DNA of 64,000 bases from Eutypa lata. Lineage: Eukaryota; Ascomycota; Sordariomycetes; Xylariales; Diatrypaceae. The translations under genes were made by a program, and so were the position numbers. Every line of letters starts with the position of its first letter. The first letter of the stretch is position 1. The stretch covers positions 2,542,001 through 2,606,000 of the forward strand of contig JAKULF010000005.1 in assembly GCA_022661535.1 (NCBI GenBank), given 5' to 3'. Positions 54,948-64,000 of this stretch are shown here, one piece after another. The notes under the pieces are model-generated. The model had not been told where the DNA came from, ran no database searches, and saw only the letters and a program-made list of their open reading frames with translations.

Positions 54948-57226
54948 ATGAAGGTGCTTTGCGTCGCCGAGAAGCCTTCGATCGCAAAGGCAGTTGCTGG
55001 CCACCTCTCGGGCGGTGTGTTCACAACAGTCCGTCACTTCTACCATCAATCTTCTGTAGTTTCATCTATAAGGGTCGCTCACTAACACCTACACAGATCA
55101 ACACTCCCGAGAAGTACATCAAAAACTATGTCTTTGATTATGATTTTGGGCGCCCTTGGGGCAAATGCAGTGTTACTATGACATCTGTACTAGGCCACCT
55201 CACTGGGGTGGAGTTCCCTCCTGAATTCAAGAGCTGGCAGCATCCGCCACCTGAACGATTGTTCGATGCCCCCGTGAAAACCGTAGTCTCCGAGGTAGGT
55301 AGTCGATCTCTTCTATGATACTTCAACGACTGCTTCTCATGTTTTTCTTGCAGGATAAGAAGAAGATAGCCGAGAACATTGAAAAGCAAGCAAGATATTG
55401 CAGTGCATTGTGTATTTGGACGGATTGCGATAGAGAAGGCGAGCATATCGGATATGAAATTCGGGAAGCTGCCAAAAAGAGCAACAACCGGCTCGAAGTC
55501 AAGAGAGCAAAATTCAGTAATATTGAGAAGGCGTAAGTTGCTATATCCTCCTCGTTAGCTTATCACTTACAGTGCTATAGGCACATACTGAACGCATCTC
55601 GGAATCTGATTGAGCTTGACGAAAAGCAAGCACAAGCTGTCGCGTCTCGCATTGAGCTTGACCTAAGGATAGGATTTGCATTCACTCGTTTCCTTAGCCT
55701 TAACTTACGGGAACTTGGGGGCCCTTTGACTGGGCTCGTAATTAGCTACGGTAAGTCACCCATCTCCTGGTCATGAAGCATTATCTGAGTCTATAGGATC
55801 CTGTCAATTCCCAACTTTGGGATTCGTAGTCGATCGGTATTTTCGCGTACAGAATTTCAAGCCAGAGCCTTTTTGGTCCATAAAGGTAATGCATAAGCGG
55901 GATAGCATTGATGTGAACTTCAGCTGGTCAAGAAACCGCCTCTTCGATCGAGCATCGGTCATCATATTATACGAAAGATGCCTTGCCGCCAAGACAGCAA
56001 AGGTCACCAAAGTACAGGAGAAACCGACGAAGAAATGGAAACCACTGCCTTTGGCAACTGTCGAACTGCAAAAGATGGCCACCAGGTTCTTGCGTATGAC
56101 AGGTCAACAGGCAATGGAGGCTGCCGAGTCTCTATACAACAAGGGATTCATCAGTTATCCCCGAACAGAAACAGACCGCTTCGATTCTGGCATGAACCTG
56201 CGAACTCTCGTGCAGAAGCAGACACCAGATGGCCGTTGGGGCCAGTTTGCACAAGGTCTAGTGGACGGCGGGTTTCAACAGCCACGACAGGGACGCAACG
56301 ATGACAAAGCACATCCGCCAATTCATCCCATTACATATGCAGCAGCCTCGGTTCTCAACGAGAGCGAGAGAAAAGTCTACGAGTTCGTAGTTCGACGTTT
56401 TCTAGCCTGCTGTGCAGAGGATGCTAAAGGTGTCGCGACGGATGTAGATCTGTTATACGGAGAAGAGAACTTCCACGCCCACGGCGTCGTCGTGCTCGAG
56501 AGAAATTACCTGGATGTCTATGTCTACGAGAAGTGGACTGGCAGCGTGCAGTTACCCAAATTTACGGTTGGGGAAGTATTTGAGCCTACAGAAGCCCTTA
56601 TGACCGAGGGTAAAACAGCGGCTCCCAGCTACCTCACAGAAGCTGATCTGATTGCTCTCATGGACGCCAACGGCATCGGGACTGACGCAACGATGGCTGA
56701 GCATATTCAGAAGATACAAGAAAGAGACTACGTCCAGACCGTTCCCAGATCTGGTGGTGCAGGTGGTGAGGAAGACGGCGCCTCAGACGCTCCAGCTGCA
56801 CGAGGCGGGCGTGGAGACCGTGGCGGTCGTGGCAGAGGTCGTGGTGGTCGTGGTGGGGGGGCTTCCAATGGCGGGAGGACTGGGGTGATGGAGTTCATCC
56901 CAACGAAGCTGGGTGTCGCTCTCATCGAGGGTTTCGACAGGATGAATTTCGACACCAGTTTAGGTAAACCCTTCCTACGGAAAGAGATGGAACTTAAGAT
57001 GAGAGCTATATGCGACGGCAGCACGACTAAACAGGCAGTTCTTAACGAGAGTATACGACAATACCGTCTCGTTTATATGCAGTCCCAAGAGAAGCTAGCG
57101 GTTCTCAAAACAGTATGTTGACCTCTTAAAGCAGATCCCTATCCGAACCTAATGCGCCGAGTGTGCAATCTGAAATACTAACTATCGATGCAGGCCTGCA
57201 GAGAGTATATCTTCGGGAATGACTAA
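54948..57226 (+). CDS. top3: DNA topoisomerase III
   Basis: Six exons (54948-55028, 55097-55294, 55354-55532, 55581-55750, 55797-57112, 57194-57226) give 658 residues, as expected for fungal Top3. The Toprim domain begins MKVLCVAEKPSIAKAVAGHL and carries IWTDCDREGEHIGYEI with the acidic metal ligands. The catalytic Tyr is at about residue 330 in GFISYPRTETDRF. DANGIGTDATMAEHI and FIPTKLGVALIEGFDRM are also classical. Exon 1 ends at an unusual GTCCGT donor, chosen because it gives the family spacing GGVFTTINTPEKYIKNY. The enzyme passes single strands and, with a RecQ helicase and Rmi1, dissolves recombination intermediates in the nucleus. An Arg/Gly-rich insert at about residues 530-570 interrupts the region after ERDYVQ. 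Confidence 0.96.
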
Positions 57227-60200
57227 TAAAAGACCGAGCTATCCGTTACCACGAAACAGCGCAAAGGTGGCAGCGATGGAATTTCTAACCCGGGCCAAGA
57301 ACCCGATGGCTATATACCATGTCGACACGTTTTATTTAGTCGTCATAGGCAGATGTGGGCTATCCTCAACATGCAGTTGGCTTGCGAACCTAGCTTACGA
57401 ACCCACCCGGCTTACGATTGACACCAAACAACCCGATACAGCCGTATCAACTCCGAGGACCGGCCCTAAGCACCCAGGAGCTAAACCGAGGGATTTTTCT
57501 GTAGGGTGGCAGTTCAACCGCGAAGGAGCCATGTCGGGCAGAATGGAACCCATAGCTGTACCACATTACTGGGACACGACGGACACCCCGGAACTGAGTC
57601 GGCTTTGGGCGACAAAAGGCCAACCACCCTACACTTGTCCATCCTATGAGGTGATTCATGGTTCATACCTATCCAGAGGAAGTGCTTGCATCTGCAGAAG
57701 CAATCGACTAGTTAGGTATATACGTAATTTCTAAACCCGAAATACCGGGATTTTCTCAACGGTGGGTATATATTGGGCCAGTTTCCACTCGTCTCACGAG
57801 GGGGCTCTCTCTCCTCGGGTTGCGTACGATCGCATTATTTCAAAACGTGGGGGAAGGCCAGTGGATAACGGGGTATTTCCAAGTCGCGACTGGATGGGTT
57901 GATAGCGGGGTTCGGGTCGTTCATAAGGGAGCTTGCGGTATCCCAAATCGAATCAATGGAACGAGGCATAAGACAAGACGCAAGACTACGCTGGAAGCAG
58001 AATCCCCCCCCCCTTCGTGTCACCCCTCCTACATATATGTCTTTGTGCTACATCTACCCCTACCTAATTGTACGTAGTTGCATGGCCGGTCGAGTATAAC
58101 CGGGAAAGATAGTCAGTCTAGAGAGAGATGTGCGATGTGCGATGTGCGACATGCGACATGCGACATGCGACATGCGACATGCGACATGCGACATGCGATA
58201 GGTATGCGATAGGTGTGCGTGCGTCGCGCGACCTCATTCATCATCAGGTCAGGGAGGCCAGTCCAGTCCGGTCCAAGAAGCAGGCACATGTGCTCACCCT
58301 CCGTATTGGTTGCCCCCCCAGGTAGGTATGGAATATGTAGGCTGGGCGCGCGCTGGCTGTGGGTGAACGGGAACGCTTAATAGGGCAGCTTTATACAGAC
58401 TAGAAACTAACCTAGAGCAAGTCAGGTGGGCGAGTAGCCCATGATAGTCTATCCGTCCAATCAGATCAAAGCCCCTGTGCAACGTGAAGGAAGCCGAGCT
58501 ACCTACCTGCCTACATATCCTTGGGAGTGAGAGAGTCTCTGATGAGTCTGTCTCTAACTAGAGCGTTGTGTGGGTGGCACTAAACTCTAGTGACGCCAGT
58601 CCGGGTTGACGACGCGGGGTATTTCGGGTTTTACCTTTCGTACTAACTATGCCATACACGCGTGCATACACACGCTCAATTGCTATCTATGTAGTAGGTA
58701 GTCGAGTAGGTAGTCAATCGACAATGACGATGTCGTGTAATTAGAGGTAGGGCACAAAAAAATATCTAAATTAGCGAGACGCGTGTGTACAATACCTACC
58801 AACCTACTTACCTACCTACCTGGGTAGCTGGACACAATGCCGAATTGAGCCATATCTACACATGCTTCGTACATCCATATCTAAGGTTGAGGGGGGGTCA
58901 ACTAGTCTAAGATAAGCGATATTGAATCATTTCTATCTTTGGTGAAATGAATACTACGTAGACCTTCCGGGGTTTGTAATCCCAGCTCTATACTAGAGAA
59001 GAAGTCTTGTAATAAATAGGGCTTATGGTTTGGCTCAATTGTTGTTGTTGTTTTAATGTCTACTACGTACATACAGTGATCGAATCTTAGACTATATTTG
59101 CTACTACTGCTGAGTGTCATCATTAGCATCTGTCGGCTGACGAGCTGAGTTCTATCAGGGAGGATCAACCCAAGGTTTGGCGTCCGCCTTAGTTAGCCCT
59201 AAAACTTAGGTAATCTTCATCAACAAAGACAAGACAGACACCGGCCGGGTAGGTAGGGTGGTTAGGGTAAGGTATGTAGGTAGGTATCTAGACTTTCAGC
59301 CACCCGTGTGCGCAATCGTTTCGCTGTCGTCGGATCAAGGGCGACTCACCCAACACGAGTGAGGGGAGCACTACCACACCTACACGCACCCCCCATAGAT
59401 CTGGCTAATTGAACGCCTCTATGGTTTACACTGCATATACTCATCGTAGCTTTCTAATAAACGCTCTGTGCCTAAGTATACACATATATTGTATATCAAA
59501 ACCCATCAGGGCTGTGATATAACTGTCTTGTTGATGAGTTACGTAGGTGAGTGCTAGTAGGTGCTAGTTACTTGTTACTACCATCTGCTGCTACATACTT
59601 ACCTACCTACATATCTTCATGCAAAGGCAAGACGGAAGCAGGTCTATGGCTGTTTTTACTGCGCAATGATGGAATTGCGGCGCAATCCAAGGTTGGATTT
59701 TCCCAGGATCTCAGAACAGGATCGCAGCACAGACCGATGTCGTAGGAAACATGCCTACCCACCTATGTAACACTTACCAAAACACCAATGTCTCTGGATA
59801 TGTATCATGTCGGATTTGGCAGTTGAGTACCTACACTGCTAGACAACGAATGCTGCTGTGTGCCTTATCGCAGCAGGGAATGCATGGAAGCTTCCGTGGA
59901 AACCAATACCAAAACCAAAAACCAAAGTTCTATTTTACTCAGTATAGCCGGATATTGTCATTCCATACATGTAGGCAGCATCTACATACAGTGGCTGACT
60001 TACATGCAATGCAGCAGATGTTAGATGCAGATAAGTCCCTATGTTTTATTATATTCTAGTGGACAGTCAACTTGCTTCTACCGATGTTTGACAGAACCAG
60101 AAACAATTGCGAGTTGTCTGTCCTGAACCGCTTTGTCTATCTCAACAAAGACAAGCATGTGATTTAACTTACCTGTAGACAGTTAGGTATAGATCAACAG

Positions 60201-61063
60201 ATTGAACATCTACACTGCATTCTATAGTCAGCATGACTTCATTTCTCCTTTTTCCTTTGTTCCTGCCAAATAACAGCAAATATGTGCATAGCCACTTAGC
60301 CTCTAGGAGAACATTGTATCCCATGTTTTGGTGTATGTAGTTACCGTTTTCCACATTGGAGTACTTTAATATGGTGTTGTTGTACTAATCAAGTTCTACC
60401 TTCAATGTTGTTATGATTAAGTACACGCCAGGGCGTGAATATAGAGTACTTCTTGCTCAGCAATCATGGTTGTGGATACCACCTCTACGCTCTACATTGG
60501 CCGTAGTTACATTTCATTTCATTTCTTTGTGTCGGTACATTGAATGATGAATGGACCAACACCCCCTTGTCAAGTCAGGACTGCCGTTGCTTTCACGGAT
60601 CACTCACTGGCCTGTCAGTGAGTTGCCGATTACATTAGTACATTAGTTGAGTTAGGTCTGCCGTCACTCAATTTCCTGCTTGGGTTTCTCTCCCTTTCCT
60701 CAAGATCATCAACAACAAAGAAAGAGAAACCTAACATCACCGCAATTTTGCATCTTAAAGAGTTATCTGTCACAGTCGAGAGAATCGCGTCGGTCTTGCC
60801 AACCTGCCTATTTAATTTTGTTCCCATCTTGTTTTCGCCTTTTTCAAAGTTGAAAACAACATTAAATCTGCCATTATCAATCATCTAAGAGAAGCCTACT
60901 TCGGAACTGCCCTTGTAAGTTGAGTCACTCACTCAAACCACCACCATCACCGCCTAATTGACCCGACCAATTCTACGCGTCACACACATTTTCTTTATCA
61001 ACATAAATACTTATCCGTGTCGCACAATTTCATAGGCAAGCTTCGAAGTCCTTAACCACCAAA
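57227..61063. other. Long intergenic region, no gene recognised
   Basis: About 3.8 kb lies between Top3 and Stb3. It contains a 7-bp tandem array at 58132-58194 and CCTA/TAGG clusters at 58797-58822 and 59250-59288. The ATG-started frame 57219-57734 (plus) overlaps the Top3 stop and has no recognisable product. The last 300 bases are a C/T/A-rich leader for Stb3. Confidence 0.6.
58132..58194 (+). repeat. Seven-bp tandem array (GCGATGT)2(GCGACAT)7
   Basis: Two GCGATGT units are followed by seven perfect GCGACAT units, then degenerate GCGATAG/GTATGCGATAG copies up to about 58212. The period is 7 and the array lies in non-coding DNA. Confidence 0.93.
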
Positions 61064-62152
61064 ATGGCAACCATGGCATCTGTTCCTGCTGCTCGCGATA
61101 TCTTCAAGACCTCCCAGAACCGAGACAACTTAGCTGTTGTAGCGGCTGCTCGGAGCGTCCCTGTGACACGACCTCAACCCCAACCTCTCCCGACTCCCCC
61201 TAACTCCATATCACCCGGCTTGCCTCCCCACGGCCTTAAAGCCCAGCTTCAGAAGGCTAGGCTTGACCCTATCGACTCGGATCTCGATCTGCAAGATAGC
61301 ACGGAATCAGACACCGTCGGTTCCCCGTCCTTCGATTCTACGGGTGCTATCACCCCGGCCCTATTAGCCAAATTTCACCTACCCGAGATCCTCCTAAACC
61401 ATGGTCCGCTGGCTATCCGCCATGTCATGGGCTACCTGACTACTTCAGTTCCTGGCTTCGCCGGCATACCGCCACCCAAGGCACGAAGGCTAGTAGTCGC
61501 AGCGTTAGAAGGACGAGGGCATGGCCATGGTGCGGAGGCTGCAGGCCTGAATAGTGATGTGGAGTTTGAGAAGGTTGGCTGGGGACGGTGGGATGCCAAA
61601 CGTCGAGGTCATCCTGGACGGAACGCATCTTCCCGATTATCACCCATGGAGGGCCGCGCCAGCCCTTATCCTACTAGCATACCGATTTCCAAGGGTGTGG
61701 GATGGAGCAACTCTCGGTTGAACGTCCGTGCCGGTAGCATGGACAATTCTGCTGCCTTCTCCCACGATGACCGCGATATCACTATGCTCGAGAACGAGGC
61801 TGATAAGATGTCCCTCGACTCGATGGATGGACCTGCTTCGGCATCTTGCTCCGAAGGGGACGACGACATGATGGACGACGATCCTGAAGACGCCACTGAT
61901 GACGAAGATTGGGCTGCTGTGGGAGCTGCTGCCCTGCGAGCAGCTTCCTACTCGAGCCCAGCTGCGGCTCGTCAGGGCGCCACACACCTTTCTTCTGTAT
62001 ATACCTCCGGAGGCTACCGGTCTTTCTCTGCTGGCACTGGTATGCTTCGCGAGCCACGGCTCGACAACATCGACCTTGATGCTTTGGCTGCATCTTCTGA
62101 TGCTCAGGAGCGCGAGGCAATCCAGGCCCTTCTTCAACTAGGTTCTGTATAA
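61064..62152 (+). CDS. STB3: Stb3-like Sin3-binding transcriptional regulator
   Basis: A single open frame of 362 residues begins at ATG 61064 in the context CCAAAATGG. The Stb3 domain lies at about residues 95-175: TPALLAKFHLPEILLNHGPLAIRHVMGYLT, then PGFAGIPPPKARRLVVAALE and DVEFEKVGWGRWDA. In yeast, Stb3 binds the ribosomal RNA processing element (RRPE) in promoters of ribosome-biogenesis genes. It recruits the Sin3/Rpd3 deacetylase when TORC1 is low. Outside the domain the chain is Ser/Pro-rich, with an acidic stretch (EGDDDMMDDDPEDATDDEDW) and a Leu-rich end (REAIQALLQLGSV) that could contact Sin3. No intron is needed. The long leader is compatible with regulated translation. Confidence 0.93.
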   Translation: MATMASVPAARDIFKTSQNRDNLAVVAAARSVPVTRPQPQPLPTPPNSISPGLPPHGLKAQLQKARLDPIDSDLDLQDSTESDTVGSPSFDSTGAITPALLAKFHLPEILLNHGPLAIRHVMGYLTTSVPGFAGIPPPKARRLVVAALEGRGHGHGAEAAGLNSDVEFEKVGWGRWDAKRRGHPGRNASSRLSPMEGRASPYPTSIPISKGVGWSNSRLNVRAGSMDNSAAFSHDDRDITMLENEADKMSLDSMDGPASASCSEGDDDMMDDDPEDATDDEDWAAVGAAALRAASYSSPAAARQGATHLSSVYTSGGYRSFSAGTGMLREPRLDNIDLDALAASSDAQEREAIQALLQLGSV

Positions 62153-64000
62153 TAATCTTGCATTGGCGGTGTTTAATGGTCCGGGTGGGGTTTTTATTTG
62201 GTTGGCTGGCTGGCTGGACTGGTTACATTGTCATCCCATGGTCGAGGCGGCGTTCCTCTGACCAGTATCATCTAGCATATTCATCCCAACACGGCGTCTC
62301 GGTATTGTGGAATTTTGACCACATTTTGCTCTGGAGGGTCTTGTGGATCTACACAGTCCTTTCTGCGATATTACTTAACTATACAACCACACTTCCGGCA
62401 TCCCGGAGGTAAAACATAGGCTTCCTAGCGGGGAGCGCACCTAAGAACTTTTAATCACACCACACGACTTTACGACATAGGGGCGGCTGTCTAATACGGA
62501 ATACTGGACATTCGTCTCTTTTCGCGCAGGGAGACTCTTAACGACCTTGAGCCAGTTGGTTTTCCATCGTGAGCTCGGTCTAGCCATCTCTCTTCCTCGT
62601 CGCGCCTCCCATCTTTTACACTTAGACATATATACCCAATGCGACGTACATATCCACTTCTACCTATCATCTCTACTCTTTGTTTCCACTATTTATTTTG
62701 TTCGCTGGCAGAAGAAGATATCCCCACTTCAACAACCCTTGTGGGACTGATTCGGCTCTTTTGATATTGAATCAAAATCAAGAGAAAAAACCCGAAACGG
62801 GCAAATTTACTACCTTTCGCGCGTTTGCGCACTAATCAATGTCGCCCCACAGCATGTGGAGGGAAATGGGCGATTACGTTACAATCAAAGGGGTTAGCAC
62901 AATTTCAGCTGAAATTTGATATTCAATGCTTTGTGCCCCGGAGCTGCTGGTTAGTAAACGCGGTGGAAATGAACGGACCGAGCGCAACATATCTTCCCTA
63001 GCCTACCTACCTACCTACCTAGAGTACATGTTTAATGCGCTCAAGATGACATGAGGTCTCTACTGAGAGGAATAGGTGGAAACGAAGTTTATGTGTATGC
63101 TCGATCCAATGGAGGAATAACAGAACCAAGAGAAAGAAGAAGAAAAACATCAATGAGCTTTTTTGAGGATAGTTGGGCTAGTCAAGACTTCCGAGATCTC
63201 TCGAGTCTCGTTACTCATAATGAGAAAATTACTACCTTCCGTCCCAAATTTCGAGGTTTTTCTTACCCCATGAATGTTTGTGATTTGATCTGTAGTGTGT
63301 GTAGACTGTACGAGTACCTAGGTAGTTAGAAGCAAACCGGGACGCCGATCGTCAGTCCGCCCGCAAGCTAGTCGCAGCCGGCGAGGGGGTTTCGGGTTCA
63401 GGTTCGTGTAGCTTGCAAGCTGTTTCTCCCGAGATAATTGTGAGGAACCAAACATCCTACGAAGCAAATTGCATATATGAGGGTTTACTGTACCCATCCC
63501 CCACCCAGCTAGCGGGGACTAGTTAGACGTCAAATGGGTTAGGTATTCTTAGCCATCTACGTAGTTAAGCTAAACAAGTATCTAGAACTTATAACAAGAC
63601 GGTATCCAAGTGGGGGGCCGCTCGCTTACAAAGGGCCACCCAACCCTACATTTTCCCACTATGTCATCTTCGAAATATCATCCAGTGCGCTACATACTAC
63701 GTTCAGGTAAGCTGCTTTCTTGGTGAAGGATGGATATCGAGGTCGGCTAGTGCCCTAGGTGCTAAGTTTGGAGTTTCTTGGTGGGTTATCCCCTCGTCTA
63801 GTTAGGTAATAGGAGGTTCAGCGTTGGGGTGGTGCGATGTGGAGACTTGATATTGAGGAATAGGGAGGAGGGTTTCAGGGAGGAATGTTCTACGAGAGAG
63901 GTTCTAGATATATCAACACATGGTATTATTCTGAGTACTATGGATTCTAGAGCACCAGATTATTTAACCCGTCCATTATCTTTCCCTGATTACTAGTTCT
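62153..64000. other. Intergenic region to window end, no gene recognised
   Basis: About 1.85 kb beyond Stb3. The first few hundred bases probably form its 3' UTR. A (CTAC)n cluster lies at 63002-63022. Short open frames (62158-62412, 63051-63329) have no recognisable product. Confidence 0.55.

Noticed and set aside
57219..57734. 171-codon plus-strand frame after Top3
   Set aside because: It overlaps the Top3 stop codon, has no domain and no splice links. A small orphan cannot be excluded but nothing supports it.
58132..58212. CRISPR-like array
   Set aside because: Units are directly adjacent 7-mers without spacers, in a eukaryotic genome.
59250..59290. Interstitial telomere repeat
   Set aside because: Units are GGTAGG and GGTTAGGGTAAGG with variable length, not a TTAGGG array.

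Overview
This window is chromosomal DNA of a filamentous ascomycete (Pezizomycotina, most likely Sordariomycetes). The signs are short GT-AG introns with CTAAC/CTRAY-like branch sites, fungal-specific families (Pth11-like rhodopsin-type receptor, DUF3602, DUF6546, SnoaL-like and Stb3 proteins), and a 3.3 kb A+T island with almost no CpA or TpG, the footprint of repeat-induced point mutation (RIP). The species cannot be named from this window.

Layout. 0-6.5 kb: splicing factor CWC22 (cut by the left edge), DPM2 (GPI/dolichol-phosphate-mannose regulation) and a large WD40/BCAS3-like protein. 9.8-13.6 kb: a SnoaL-like protein and a long ING-type PHD-finger chromatin protein. 15-20.4 kb: a Pth11-like membrane receptor, an orphan Asn/Tyr-rich membrane-anchored protein and a fungal multi-pass membrane protein. 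22.2-23.9 kb: a C2H2 zinc-finger protein. 24-34.8 kb: about 11 kb with no recognisable gene, holding the RIP island (30.94-34.25 kb) and one small secreted Cys-containing candidate. 34.9-40.98 kb: DUF3602 protein, RLP24 (60S biogenesis) divergent from TIM14/PAM18 (mitochondrial import motor), and a Gfd2/YDR514C-like DEDDh nuclease. 41.7-47.5 kb: a BTB-like protein, Ku80 (end joining) and a DUF6546 F-box-like protein. 48.5-54.2 kb: a TMEM205/DUF4149-like membrane protein, a low-complexity protein and a DUF1295 membrane protein. 54.9-62.2 kb: DNA topoisomerase III and the Sin3-binding regulator Stb3.

Most genes are housekeeping and work independently. Possible functional pairings are Ku80 with Top3 (genome stability) and Stb3 with RLP24 (Stb3 regulates ribosome-biogenesis genes in yeast). 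Exon structures were inferred by hand from frame, splice motifs and protein-family fit, with no transcript evidence.

The strongest oddity is the first exon of the Gfd2-like gene. Its reading frame is open except for exactly three TAG codons, each followed by GA. This could be UAG-to-UGG A-to-I mRNA editing, known in Sordariomycete fruiting bodies, or a 180-nt intron whose length is a multiple of three. Other oddities are a DPM2 first coding exon that is only the ATG, a stop-free 108-nt intron inside the PHD finger of the ING protein, and the RIP island.
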